A stretch of 64,000 bases of DNA, from NCBI RefSeq assembly GCF_011753055.1, contig NZ_VWWJ01000010.1, positions 124,001 through 188,000 of the forward strand. The letters are read 5' to 3'. Of the stretch, positions 1-9,234 are shown piece after piece. This DNA comes from Burkholderia sp. Ax-1719. Lineage in GTDB: Bacteria > Pseudomonadota > Gammaproteobacteria > Burkholderiales > Burkholderiaceae. The notes under the pieces are model-generated. The model saw nothing but the letters and a program-made list of their open reading frames with translations, was not told the DNA's origin and did no database searches. How positions within the stretch are numbered: position 1 is the stretch's first letter; the number at the start of each line of letters is the position of its first letter. The translations under genes and the position numbers were made by a program.

Positions 1-1662
1 CAACGCACCCTTGCCACTGAACATCGACGCCGGCATGTTCCGGCCATTGATGAAGACGCCCGCGACATACATCCGGTCCGGATCGCCACCCACGAAATCC
101 AGCAAGACCTCCATGCCTGCCCGCAGCGGCGTCTGCGCGCCATAGGTGTCGCCCGCCCAGTTGCCCAGCACGCGCGCCCAGGCGCTATCGGACGGAGTGC
201 CGCTTGTGCCTGCGCCATTGGCGTGCGTGTGATCGTCAGGATCGAGTCCCTGGATCTGCACATTGACGCGGCCATATTCATCGCAATGCACTTCTTCGCC
301 ATCGGGCGCCGTGACTGCGCCGACGATCGGGTGCACCGGCGGCAGGTCGACGTTCGGCTCGTATGTGGGCGTAAGCGGCGTACCGCGCGGCACTGCGCTA
401 AAGGTATTTTCGTAGCGGCCCGAGCTTGCGTCATCCAGGGCAGAGGGCCGAGGGTACGGGTCGGGCGCCAATGGCGTCATTGCGAATGGCCAGCGGCTCG
501 CCGCGAACAAGGCCTGCGCCCGCTCTCCCAGATCTTTCGGCAGATTGTTCTCGCCCCGGTGATGCAACGTCGTCACAACGAAGCTGCGCTTTTCTTCGGG
601 CAGGCGGTCCAGTTCAGGATGTCCGGACACGCCGATCCAGAAGCCCACGGCAAGATCGCGCACGCCGCTGGCCGCATCGACACGCACCGACCGGGAACCA
701 TGCGCGTTCAGCCGCGCAACGCCCAGTCGATCGTAGTCGCTCCATGAATCGGCCATGTGCGGTGAGTCGATGCGAGAGTCCGAGAGTAGACGTGCGAGAT
801 CGTTACCAGCCACGCCTTGTTCGACGCTCGTGGGAACCTGTATTTCGTCGACGCGCCCTGGCTTCAGATCCCAACTCGTGCGCCTGATTGCGCCCGCCAC
901 GATCTGCCGGCCAATGCACATCTGGGTAATCGAATCGGCCACGCCGATGGTCGCATCCGCGTGATAAGGCACTGTCCCCACGCTCGCCCGCGCCAGCCTT
1001 GTCGCGTCATCGAACAGCACTAGCGTATGGAACGGTTGTTCGGCGCTATCGCTCTGCCCCGTGCCACCGGCCTTTATGAACCACGCAATACCGTCACGCC
1101 GGCACAGACGGCGCACAAAGCTCGCGTCTGATTCGTTGAACTGCAAGGTCTGTTCGCGCACCGGATATTTCGCCGGGTCCAGTTGCGAGACATCGAGATC
1201 AAACGCGCCCGCCAGCGTCGTGCTGCGTGTACGCCATTCGCGCACGAGCGTCTGAAGGATATCGACGACATTCTTTTGCCGGAAGATACGTGTATTGGCG
1301 CGCCGTTCCATGATCGAAAGCGCGTCGCGAATCACCAGCTGATAGGTGGCGAGTGAGCCGTCGGACTCGCCCTCATAGGCATCGGTCACGATGGCGCAGA
1401 TCGAGTGCAGCTCTCCCTTGTCCGTGGCCAGTTGCACTGTAAGCGGCTGACCGAGAAAACTTTCAAGCGGTATGCCGATGCTTGTCGAGATGCAGGTCAA
1501 TTGTCCTTCGATTCCGCCGCACAGCACTTCACGTATATCGAGACGCTGCACGAGCAGTAAGCCCGCAAGCGTCTTTTGCGAACGGCTCCAGTACAGGCGG
1601 AAAGGACGACTCTCTTGCGACGGCAAGGCCCCGATAAAGACGCGAGGGATGGGATAATTCAC
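1..1662 (-). CDS. vgrG: Type VI secretion tip protein VgrG (5' part, runs off left edge)
   Basis: The minus-strand frame stays open from a GTG at 1662 to the window edge and encodes at least 554 residues beginning MNYPIPRVFIGALP. A GGGGAA ribosome site lies a few bases upstream. The N-terminal two thirds is gp27-like (late-control protein D fold, with the typical QFNESDASFVRRLC stretch). It is followed by the gp5 OB-fold hallmark HCDEYGRVNVQIQG and the core segment AWARVLGNWAGDTYGAQTPL. VgrG trimers form the puncture tip of the T6SS tail and carry effectors. The C terminus, which would show any effector domain, is outside the window. It is more divergent from the two complete VgrGs here (40308-42995, 50979-53513) than those are from each other, so it is not part of the array at 37-55 kb. 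Confidence 0.9.
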   Translation of the reverse strand, partial: MNYPIPRVFIGALPSQESRPFRLYWSRSQKTLAGLLLVQRLDIREVLCGGIEGQLTCISTSIGIPLESFLGQPLTVQLATDKGELHSICAIVTDAYEGESDGSLATYQLVIRDALSIMERRANTRIFRQKNVVDILQTLVREWRTRSTTLAGAFDLDVSQLDPAKYPVREQTLQFNESDASFVRRLCRRDGIAWFIKAGGTGQSDSAEQPFHTLVLFDDATRLARASVGTVPYHADATIGVADSITQMCIGRQIVAGAIRRTSWDLKPGRVDEIQVPTSVEQGVAGNDLARLLSDSRIDSPHMADSWSDYDRLGVARLNAHGSRSVRVDAASGVRDLAVGFWIGVSGHPELDRLPEEKRSFVVTTLHHRGENNLPKDLGERAQALFAASRWPFAMTPLAPDPYPRPSALDDASSGRYENTFSAVPRGTPLTPTYEPNVDLPPVHPIVGAVTAPDGEEVHCDEYGRVNVQIQGLDPDDHTHANGAGTSGTPSDSAWARVLGNWAGDTYGAQTPLRAGMEVLLDFVGGDPDRMYVAGVFINGRNMPASMFSGKGAL

Positions 1663-2236
1663 GGCTTGTTCCCCGAATGCGGAATACGCATTGACGCAAA
1701 ATGCATAACTCGCGCGAGATGCTTATTTTTTGCGAGTATGCGTTTTAAATTCTTACGATGAATTTCACGTCAAATTATCAGGATGCCAAATTTCTGTCAA
1801 ATTTATGACGAACAGGAAAAAACTTCACTGCACTGAGTTAGATTTTCTTATCAAGAAGAAAATTTTCCCGAAACAAGTCATTGATCATTCGACAAAATTT
1901 CAACACCATCATCTATTCAGCATGTTTTGCCAGTAATTTTCATCCCGCATTTTTATTGAATAAAAATATTAAAACCATCTAATAAAAAATATAAATTTTA
2001 AAATCAAATTTTAACCAAAATAATAGTTGACCAACCACCCATCGTAAATACGCATTCAAATCCACGCCTCCTGTCCCCGCAACGTTTGCATTCAAAAGCC
2101 AGTGCCTCGATAACGCTGCTTGAATTCCTGAAATCACACAAAACTATCTCGGTCGCTCTAATAATGTATAAGATCAATTATCAGTCTATTTCAGTCGTTT
2201 CGTAACCCTAAAGTTATTAAACACCTGGAGGTCGTC
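1663..2236. other. AT-rich intergenic spacer between divergent vgrG and sulfatase genes
   Basis: No credible gene is seen. From about 1735 to 2200 the sequence is strikingly AT-rich compared with the GC-rich coding DNA around it, with long A/T runs around 1960-2030. It holds the 5' regions of both flanking divergent genes, so promoters must lie here. Such islands are typical targets of H-NS/MvaT-type silencers in proteobacteria, but that is inference. Confidence 0.6.
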
Positions 2237-4291
2237 ATGTCGGAATCGGATGGCGCAGCGAAGACCGAGGCACGCAGGGCTTTCCTCAAAAACGTGGCAG
2301 TCGCCAGTGTAGCGACCGGATTTTCCGGCGTTGTCGGCGAAACGCTCGCACAGACCGGTTCTCCTTCTACCCCCACCACCGCGGCTTCCAAGCCTGCCAC
2401 GGCGTCCACAACCAACCTGAACAAGCAATACGCCGATTTCCTCAATTTCGCCGATGCACAGGATTTCGAAGACGCAAAGCGCGGACTGATCGCAACACTC
2501 CCCGAGCCTGTCGTCATTCCCGGTCCTGGCGGCGTCCACGCGTGGGACCTGCAACAGTTTGCATTCGTGAGCGGCGGCCCGGAAAACAACGCCCCGCCCA
2601 CCGTCAATCCCAGCCTGTGGCGTAATGCCAAGCTCAACATGAATCACGGGCTGTTTCAGGTAGTAGACGGCATCTGGCAAGTGCGCGGCTACGACCTGTC
2701 GGTCATGAGCATCATTCGCGGCGATCACGGCTATATCGTCGTGGATCCGTTCATTACGACGGAAGTCGCCTCCACAGTCTGGCAGCAACTCGTCATTCCA
2801 CATCTGGGCGATAAGCCGATCACCCACGTGATCTATACGCATAGCCACGTCGATCATTACGGTGGTGTACGCGGCCTGGCTAGCGATGAAGACTTGAGAT
2901 CCGGCAAGGTTCAAGTCGTAGCGCCAACCGGTTTCACCGAAGCCGCCGTTGGCGAGAACGTCATCGCCGGTAACGCGATGGGTCGCCGCGCGAGCTTCAT
3001 GTATGGCTCGCTGCTGCCACGTAACGCCACTGGCATCGTCGACGGCGGCCTTGGCAAGACCACGTCGGTCGGCACCATCACGCTGGCCGTGCCAACAATG
3101 TTCGCCGAAAAAACCGGACAAAAGATGACGCTGGACGGCGTGGAGATCGTGGTGCTGATGGCGCCAGAGTCGGAAGCGCCATCAGAGTTCATGTTCTACA
3201 TCCCCAAGTACAAGGCCTTCTGCGCGGCCGAGGACGCCACCCATACGTTGCATAACCTCTACACGTTGCGCGGTGCCAAGATGCGCGATGGTCTGCTCTG
3301 GTCGAAATATCTGCAAACGGCGCTAGAGATGTTCGGCGACGATGCCCAGGTGCTGTTTGCCTCGCATTACTGGCCAACATGGGGCAATGACCGTATCGTC
3401 CCGTTCCTGCGCGCGCAACGCGATATGTTCCGCTATCTTCACGACCAGACATTACGGATGGCTAATCAAGGCCTGACGCCGCTCGAAATCGGCGAAGCCA
3501 TGCGCCTTCCTGATAGCCTCGCGAAACACTGGTATTGCCGCAGTTATTACGGCACGGTGTATCACGATGCCGTTGCGCAATATAACCTGCGCCTGGGTTT
3601 TTTCGACGGCGTGCCGGCCAATCTGCATCGCCTGCAGCCAACCGAAGCGGGTAAGCGCTATGTCGAATTCATGGGCGGATCGGCAGCCGTACTCAGCAAG
3701 GCGCATGGCTATTTCAACAAGGGCGACTATCGCTGGGTAGCCGAGGTCGTCAACCACGTTGTCTTCGCGGAGCCGCAAAACACCGCTGCCAGACAGTTAC
3801 TCGCCGATACCTACGAGCAACTGGGCTATCAGGCTGAGTCGGCGCCATGGCGTAATTTCTACCTGACCGGTGCAATGGAGTTGCGCGACGGCGTAAGAAA
3901 ACTGCCCGCGCCGAATCCCCAAAGCCCGGACACCATCCAGGCCATGCCTTTACCCATGTTTCTCGACTATCTGGGCATCCGCCTGAACGGCGATCGCGCC
4001 GCGGGCAAAACAGCGGCTTTTAATCTCATTCTGACCGACACGAAAGAACACTATGTGCTGGGCGTCGAGAACAGCGCGCTCCATTACTCTCGCGATACCA
4101 ACTCGAAGAGCGTCGATGCAACCGTCACGATGACGCGCGCTGATCTTAACGACATCATGATGGGCAAGACCAATATGCAGAAACTCGTGATGGGCGGCAA
4201 TGCGAAGATCGATGGCAATAGTCAGAAGCTAGGCGAGTTCGTTTCCTGGCTCGACACGTTCGACTTCTGGTTCAATATCGTCACGCCCTGA
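2237..4291 (+). CDS. Tat-exported linear alkylsulfatase, SdsA/BDS1 type (metallo-beta-lactamase fold)
   Basis: The 684-residue protein should hydrolyse primary alkyl sulfates such as SDS to alcohol and sulfate in the periplasm, yielding carbon and sulfur. The N terminus has a twin-arginine motif (RRAFLKN) and a hydrophobic stretch ending in ETLAQ. The zinc-binding signature THSHVDHYGG is near residue 205, further ligands would be in the AAEDATHTLHN region near residue 335, and SHYWPTWGN follows near 375. The C-terminal quarter (about residues 545-684) fits the SCP2-like lipid-binding domain that is standard for this family. Length matches SdsA1 (about 650). The ATG has a strong GGAGG 8 bases upstream. 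The next gene starts 9 bp after the stop, so the two are probably co-transcribed. Confidence 0.9.
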   Translation: MSESDGAAKTEARRAFLKNVAVASVATGFSGVVGETLAQTGSPSTPTTAASKPATASTTNLNKQYADFLNFADAQDFEDAKRGLIATLPEPVVIPGPGGVHAWDLQQFAFVSGGPENNAPPTVNPSLWRNAKLNMNHGLFQVVDGIWQVRGYDLSVMSIIRGDHGYIVVDPFITTEVASTVWQQLVIPHLGDKPITHVIYTHSHVDHYGGVRGLASDEDLRSGKVQVVAPTGFTEAAVGENVIAGNAMGRRASFMYGSLLPRNATGIVDGGLGKTTSVGTITLAVPTMFAEKTGQKMTLDGVEIVVLMAPESEAPSEFMFYIPKYKAFCAAEDATHTLHNLYTLRGAKMRDGLLWSKYLQTALEMFGDDAQVLFASHYWPTWGNDRIVPFLRAQRDMFRYLHDQTLRMANQGLTPLEIGEAMRLPDSLAKHWYCRSYYGTVYHDAVAQYNLRLGFFDGVPANLHRLQPTEAGKRYVEFMGGSAAVLSKAHGYFNKGDYRWVAEVVNHVVFAEPQNTAARQLLADTYEQLGYQAESAPWRNFYLTGAMELRDGVRKLPAPNPQSPDTIQAMPLPMFLDYLGIRLNGDRAAGKTAAFNLILTDTKEHYVLGVENSALHYSRDTNSKSVDATVTMTRADLNDIMMGKTNMQKLVMGGNAKIDGNSQKLGEFVSWLDTFDFWFNIVTP

Positions 4292-4300
4292 GGTGCCGCC

Positions 4301-4825
4301 ATGTGCGCAATCTGTGAATTCAAGATCGAGTTCAGCATCGGACACCCGCTTGCGCTAAGCGCCGCCGTGGCGACGCGCAAGGCCATCGAAGCGGGTCTCG
4401 TCGACGAAATCGATGCCGATGACGGCGCGCTTGCGGCAGCGCGTAAGCGTTTGTCCGCGGTCGATGCGCTCAATCTGCTGCAAGCCCGCATCGAAACCGG
4501 TCACGCGGCGGACGATCTGCTCGCGCTGCCTGACTTTTACGTTTTGCTAATCGAAAACGACACCTGGGGCTTTTTCCACGCGACGACCGAAGGCTTCGAT
4601 CCGGACATCGTGCCCGAAATGCCCGATGTCACCGCGAGCGAAGACCTGAAGCGCAGCAATATCGTCGTCACATCCGAAGCGGCGCTGCGTGCGTGGCTGG
4701 CAGGCCGCTTCGACATGTCATACGCATTGGATACGTCGCTGTTTATCGTCGATGCGCCCGCGGCATCGGCAACGTCTCTCACGCGCATGCTCACGCGTGC
4801 GGATACGCCGGTTCCGGTCGCGTAA
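4301..4825 (+). CDS. Hypothetical protein co-transcribed with the alkylsulfatase
   Basis: This 174-residue soluble protein is not assigned to a family. It starts MCAICEFKIEFSIGHPLALS, with a CxxC pair at residues 2-5. A helical middle (residues 25-70, rich in Ala, Asp and Arg) is followed by a segment with acidic and aromatic residues (DFYVLLIENDTWGFFH). There is no signal peptide or membrane segment, so it should be cytoplasmic, unlike its Tat-exported neighbour. The 9-bp gap to the sulfatase and the AGGTG ribosome site imply translation from the same message. An accessory or maturation role is possible only by association. It converges with the minus-strand gene ending at 4834. Confidence 0.75.
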   Translation: MCAICEFKIEFSIGHPLALSAAVATRKAIEAGLVDEIDADDGALAAARKRLSAVDALNLLQARIETGHAADDLLALPDFYVLLIENDTWGFFHATTEGFDPDIVPEMPDVTASEDLKRSNIVVTSEAALRAWLAGRFDMSYALDTSLFIVDAPAASATSLTRMLTRADTPVPVA

Positions 4826-4833
4826 CCCTGCGT

Positions 4834-5568
4834 TCAGGCGAGGGGCGCAACCGACGCCCCTTCGATACCATGCCGCGCGAGCGCATTGGCGACGAAGCCC
4901 GACGCCTTCTTCTGCTCCACGAAATCCGCCAGCACAGCGGCCGCCTGCTCGCCCCGGCTCTTTGACACGCCCATCGCCTGGCGGATCACCATAAAGCGCT
5001 CATCCAGCAAACGCAGGCCGCCGACCTTGCTCGCATCGGCCTGCAATTGCTGCTTCACGCCCGCCGCCACTTCGAGATTTTGCTCGATGAAGGTCTGCAC
5101 GACGGTCGGCGATGTGGGCGCGCGGACGATTTGCGCCGCTTTCAGTTCGCGCGTCAGGAACAGATCGTAAGCGCTGCCCTTGCCGACGGCCACGCGATTC
5201 TGCGCCACATCCACATCGGCATTGGTGCGAACCGGCGAATCCTCTCGCACCAGATAAAAGCCTTCGATCAGCACGTAAGGTTCGGTGAACGCAATCGTCT
5301 CGCCGCGCTTGGGGTCGACCGCGAAAAAGCCGAAATCCGCGCGTTCGTCGCTCACGGCTTCGACCGATTTGCCCGCAGCATCGAACACCACGAGTTCGAG
5401 CGGCAAGCCAAGATACGCAGCGAAATCGCGCGCGAGATCGACTGAAACGCCAAATGGCTCGCCCGTTGCCGCATCACGATTCGCCAGAATCGGATTGCCG
5501 AGATTAATAGAGGCGCGCAAAACGCCGGTGGGCGCAAAAGCCTGGATGACAGCGGGATCGATATTCAT
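4834..5568 (-). CDS. Solute-binding-protein family 3-like protein without signal peptide
   Basis: The 244-residue protein has the full periplasmic amino-acid-binding fold: TGVLRASINLGNPIL at the start, DLARDFAAYLGLPLELVVFDA, the ADFGFFAVDPKRGETIAFTEPY segment characteristic of SBP family 3, and a second lobe with VGKGSAYDLFL. No N-terminal signal sequence or lipobox is present and no in-frame upstream extension supplies one. No ABC permease or ATPase gene is nearby. The same fold also occurs in cyclohexadienyl/arogenate dehydratases and in cytosolic sensors. It follows the GntR regulator by 36 bp on the same strand, so it is probably the last gene of the aconitase-gntR operon. The ligand is unknown. 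Confidence 0.8.
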   Translation of the reverse strand: MNIDPAVIQAFAPTGVLRASINLGNPILANRDAATGEPFGVSVDLARDFAAYLGLPLELVVFDAAGKSVEAVSDERADFGFFAVDPKRGETIAFTEPYVLIEGFYLVREDSPVRTNADVDVAQNRVAVGKGSAYDLFLTRELKAAQIVRAPTSPTVVQTFIEQNLEVAAGVKQQLQADASKVGGLRLLDERFMVIRQAMGVSKSRGEQAAAVLADFVEQKKASGFVANALARHGIEGASVAPLA

Positions 5569-5604
5569 GATTGATGTGTACGACGCCGCATGCCGGGCGT
5601 CTTT

Positions 5605-6498
5605 TCAAGGTTCAAAAATTTCGCGGATATTCGACAACGCGTCGAGCGTATGCAGCAAATGCTGACGCAATTCCTCGGAAGCTTCCTCGTTGCGCTCTTT
5701 TTCCAGCAATTCGAGCACATGAAGATGCTGCTTTGCGTGCTCGACATAACGCTCGCGATGCTGCATCGACCGATAGGAAAGCAGTCGCCGCACGCGATTC
5801 ACCCGACGAATCGTATCGATGAAGAAGCTGTTGCCCGACGCCTCGACCAGCGACTCGTGAAAGCGTACGCCGCGTTCGTGCAACTGATCGGCGCTATCGG
5901 TTTCGATGCCTCCTGCCAGCAGATGTTTTTCCACCTCGCGGCAGCGTTCGAGTACCTTGCGATCGAGTTTGTAGCCTGGCTCCAGCAGAGCGGCCGGCTC
6001 CAGTGCGAGACGCAGACGGTACGACTTGAGCAGGCTGTCCGGCGTCGTGAGCATGGGCGAGAACTCCCAGCCATAACCGGGTTTGCGTTCGGCCCAGCCT
6101 TCCTGCGCGATCCGCCCCAGCACCGATGTCAATTGCCCCGTCGTCAGGCCATAACGCGTGCGGATCAATTGCTCGGAAAACGTATCGGGCAGTTCGCCCT
6201 TGAGACGATCGTCGGCGATCTGGAAATACACGCGGGTGACGAGATCGGTTTCGGAGAGCCCGAGTTCATCCACCACGTCGGACAGCGACTCGATCACCGG
6301 ACGCGCCACGAAAAAGCCGCGATTCTTCTCGCGCTTGAGCACGCCCTTTTCGTGCAGCAGCGCGAGCGCCTCATTCACGGGCGAGCGCGAGACGCGCAGG
6401 CGGTCAGCCAGCATCTGCGCGGGCAGATGCGCGCCGGCCTCCATGCCTTCGGTGCGGATCAAGTCGAGTATTTGTGTCGCAATGGATCGGTCGATCAT
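5605..6498 (-). CDS. GntR-family regulator with two winged-helix segments and FCD-type ligand domain
   Basis: Starting at the ATG at 6498, this encodes 297 residues. Residues 1-67 form a canonical GntR winged helix (LADRLRVSRSPVNEALALLHEKGVLKREKNRGFFV). A second segment, about residues 85-145 (FSEQLIRTRYGLTTGQLTSV followed by IAQEGWAERKPGYGWEF), reads like a second GntR winged helix, which is unusual. The C-terminal all-helical part has FCD-like residues (FHESLVEASGN, RLLSYRSMQHRERYVEH). The longest frame could start at 6606, but that overlaps the aconitase 3' end. It lies 35 bp downstream of the aconitase gene on the same strand and probably controls the divergent aconitase and lactonase promoters. 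Confidence 0.85.
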   Translation of the reverse strand: MIDRSIATQILDLIRTEGMEAGAHLPAQMLADRLRVSRSPVNEALALLHEKGVLKREKNRGFFVARPVIESLSDVVDELGLSETDLVTRVYFQIADDRLKGELPDTFSEQLIRTRYGLTTGQLTSVLGRIAQEGWAERKPGYGWEFSPMLTTPDSLLKSYRLRLALEPAALLEPGYKLDRKVLERCREVEKHLLAGGIETDSADQLHERGVRFHESLVEASGNSFFIDTIRRVNRVRRLLSYRSMQHRERYVEHAKQHLHVLELLEKERNEEASEELRQHLLHTLDALSNIREIFEP

Positions 6499-6533
6499 CT
6501 CATTCAGCCAGCCGCGCAACGCCGGGGCTTTAT

Positions 6534-9158
6534 TCAGTGGCCCCCGGTTGCGAGTGTGTTGTGCAGGATCAGCGGAATCACACCGCCCGAGCGCAGCAAT
6601 CTGCATTCGAGCTGCGTTTCCACGGCCGCGCGCACGTCGATCGTTTCGATGCGGCCATCGGCGCGCACGATCCGTACCGGCACCGCGCAGCGCGGCGCGA
6701 TCGTCGCGGCGTCCGCCTGGATGTCGAGCATATCACCCGGCCCCAGCGCGAGCGTATCCGGATGGGTGCCAGGCGCGAAACGCAGCGGCAGAATCCCCAT
6801 GCCGATGAGGTTGGAGCGATGGATGCGCTCGAAGCTCGCGGCCAGCACCGCGCGAATGCCCAGTAGACGCTGGCCTTTCGCGGCCCAGTCGCGCGACGAT
6901 CCGGTGCCATAACGCTCGCCAGCCACCAGCACGACAGAGTCTCCTGCATCGGCGTAGCGTTGCGCGGCTTCGAAAATCGGCAGCACGTCGCCGCTCGGCA
7001 CGTGCAGCGTGTGCGCCACCGGCATGCCGGGTTTGAGGCGGTTCACCAGCGTCTTGTTGTAGAACGCCGCGCGCATCATCACTTCCCAGTTGCCGCGCCG
7101 CGAGGCGAACACGTTCAGGTCGTCGCGATCGTCGCCGCGCGCGACGAGGAAATCGGCCACGAAGCTGTCCTTCGGGATCGCACTGGCGGGCGAAATGTGA
7201 TCGGTGGTGATGTCGTCGCCGAGCACGAGCAGCGGATACGCACGATACCTGCCGAGCTGGCTGCCCTGATCGGCGGCGGCGAACGGCGGGCGGCGCAAGG
7301 CCGTCGATTTCGCGTCCCATGGAAAGCGCGCTGAAGACGGCGCTTCCAGTTCGTGCCACGCAGGATTGCGGCTCGCCACCGCGAACGCGCGCGGATAGTC
7401 CTCAGGATTGGCGGATTGCGCCACCCGCTCCGCCACTTCCTCGCGCGTGGGCCACAGATCGCGCAGAAACACCGGCGTGCCGTCCGCGGCGATCTGCACC
7501 GGTTCGCGGCTCAGATCGATTTCCGCATTGCCCGCCAGCGCAAACGCAATCACAAGCGGCGGCGACATGATGAAGCCCAGATCCAGATCGGGATGAATGC
7601 GGCCCGCGAAATTGCGGTTGCCCGAGAGCACCGCGACCGGATAGATGCTGCCATCGGCCTGCGCGGTACGCACGCTCTGCGTGAGCGGCCCCGAATTGCC
7701 AATACAGGTCGTGCAGCCGTAACCGACGATATCGAAGCCCACCGCCGCCAGATCGTCGAGCAATCCGGCGCGTTCAAGGTAGGTCGCCGCTGCAGGCGAC
7801 CCCGGCGCCAGCGAGGTCTTGATCCACGCGGGCACATTCAGCCCTTTCGCACGTGCCTTGCGCGCCACCAGACCGGCGGCGATCAGCAAGGCCGGATCGG
7901 AGGTGTTCGTGCAGCTCGTGATGGCGGCGATCGCCACGGGATGGCGCGGCATGCGCGCGTGCAGCGTTTCAGGCTGGAAATCAAGCTTCGCCAGCGTCGC
8001 GGGCAGCGCCGTGTAATCGAGCAGATCCTGCGGTCGGCGCGGCCCGGCCACATGCATACCGATGCTCGCCAGATCGATCTCGATCGTGCGCGTGTAACGC
8101 GGCGTGGCCGCAGGATCGAACCACAGACCCGCAGCGCGCGTATACGACTCGACGAGCTGGATCGCGTCTTCGTGGCGATTGGTCGCGCGCAGGTAATCGA
8201 GCGTGCGCGCATCCACCGCAAAAAAGCCCGTCGATGCGCCGTACTCCGGCGCCATGTTCGCCACCACTGCGCGGTCGCCCGCGCTCAGTGTCGCCACGCC
8301 GGGCCCGAAATATTCGACGAATTCGCCCGACACGCCAATCGCGCGCAGCCGCTGCGTGACCGTCAGCGCAAGGTCGGTGGCGAGCGCGCCGGGCTTGAGC
8401 GCGCCCGTGAGCCGCACGCCGATCACGTCGGGAATGCGCTGCATCACAGGCATGCCGAACATCACCGTCTGCGCTTCGAGACCGCCCACGCCCCACCCCA
8501 GCACGCCGATGCCGTTGATCATCGGCGTATGGCTGTCGGTGCCGATCATCGTGTCCGGCACGGCCCACGCTTGCCCGTCGCGCTCGACGCGCGTGACCAC
8601 TGTCGCCAGTTGCTCCAGGTTGATCGTATGCATGATGCCCGTGCCGGGCGGATGGATACGCACGCCCGTGAGCGCCTGCGAAGCCCAGCGCAGGAAGCGA
8701 TAGCGCTCGCCGTTGCGGCGCAGTTCCAGCGCGAGGTTTTGCGGCACAGCGCCAGCCTCGCCGAAGTACTCCACTGCGAGCGAATGATCCACCGACGAAT
8801 CCACCGGCAGCACCGGATTAAGCGCGGCGGGATCGGCGCCAGCTTCGGCCAGCGCGTCGCGCATCGCGGCGATATCGACCAGCGCGGGCGTGCTGGTCGT
8901 GTCGTGCATCAGCACACGATTGGGTTGGTACGCGATCTCGTGCTCGCTCGTGCCGTGCTCGCGCCACGCGAGGATGGCGTCGACGGCGGCACGACGTTCG
9001 TCGCCGTCCGTATTGCGGATCACGTTCTCGAGCAGCAGGCGCAGCACGACCGGCAACTCGCCAAGCTTCTCGCCGAACATCGTCGGCAGATCGACGTAGC
9101 GCAGGCGCGCGCCGGCAACGTCGAGTTGGCCGGTCAGTGGGGTGTCAGTGTTTTCCAT
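6534..9158 (-). CDS. acnA: Aconitate hydratase, divergent AcnA-like paralogue
   Basis: The 874-residue protein is a complete monomeric aconitase with the AcnA/IRP layout. The [4Fe-4S] ligands are seen as SCTNTS (near residue 420) and GYGCTTCIGNSGPL (near 485). The C-terminal swivel domain has GERYGTGSSRDWAAKG and VLAASFERIHRSNLIGMGILPL. Length fits AcnA (about 890) better than AcnB. The N-terminal half departs from usual AcnA wording (VDSSVDHSLAVEYFGEAGAV), so a role on a non-citrate tricarboxylate is possible. It leads a minus-strand operon with the GntR gene and the SBP-like gene and is divergent from an exported lactonase. That suggests an inducible catabolic paralogue rather than the housekeeping TCA enzyme. 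ATG 9158 is preferred; a TTG at 9194 would add 12 residues. Confidence 0.9.
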   Translation of the reverse strand: MENTDTPLTGQLDVAGARLRYVDLPTMFGEKLGELPVVLRLLLENVIRNTDGDERRAAVDAILAWREHGTSEHEIAYQPNRVLMHDTTSTPALVDIAAMRDALAEAGADPAALNPVLPVDSSVDHSLAVEYFGEAGAVPQNLALELRRNGERYRFLRWASQALTGVRIHPPGTGIMHTINLEQLATVVTRVERDGQAWAVPDTMIGTDSHTPMINGIGVLGWGVGGLEAQTVMFGMPVMQRIPDVIGVRLTGALKPGALATDLALTVTQRLRAIGVSGEFVEYFGPGVATLSAGDRAVVANMAPEYGASTGFFAVDARTLDYLRATNRHEDAIQLVESYTRAAGLWFDPAATPRYTRTIEIDLASIGMHVAGPRRPQDLLDYTALPATLAKLDFQPETLHARMPRHPVAIAAITSCTNTSDPALLIAAGLVARKARAKGLNVPAWIKTSLAPGSPAAATYLERAGLLDDLAAVGFDIVGYGCTTCIGNSGPLTQSVRTAQADGSIYPVAVLSGNRNFAGRIHPDLDLGFIMSPPLVIAFALAGNAEIDLSREPVQIAADGTPVFLRDLWPTREEVAERVAQSANPEDYPRAFAVASRNPAWHELEAPSSARFPWDAKSTALRRPPFAAADQGSQLGRYRAYPLLVLGDDITTDHISPASAIPKDSFVADFLVARGDDRDDLNVFASRRGNWEVMMRAAFYNKTLVNRLKPGMPVAHTLHVPSGDVLPIFEAAQRYADAGDSVVLVAGERYGTGSSRDWAAKGQRLLGIRAVLAASFERIHRSNLIGMGILPLRFAPGTHPDTLALGPGDMLDIQADAATIAPRCAVPVRIVRADGRIETIDVRAAVETQLECRLLRSGGVIPLILHNTLATGGH

Positions 9159-9234
9159 GACTGTATTTTTGCACTTTTCCAGGACAAAATGCAATCATAG
9201 TGAAAACCCCAAAGACAATAATCCGGAGACAACC
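9159..9234. promoter_or_regulatory. Divergent promoter region aconitase/lactonase with imperfect dyad
   Basis: The 76-bp gap separates divergent starts at 9158 and 9235, so both promoters must overlap here. An imperfect inverted repeat, ACTGTATTTTTGCA (9160-9173) against TGCAATCATAGT (9190-9201), is a candidate operator for the linked GntR protein. The plus-strand gene has its ribosome site CCGGAG at 9224-9229. Confidence 0.35.

Noticed and set aside
5590..6912. Plus-strand frame of 440 codons opposite the GntR and aconitase 3' region
   Set aside because: Shadow frame; no domain, and two conserved minus-strand genes occupy the region.
7353..9200. Long plus-strand open frame of 615 codons opposite the aconitase gene
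   Set aside because: It is an antisense shadow: Arg/His-rich composition, no domain, and the minus strand encodes a full conserved aconitase.
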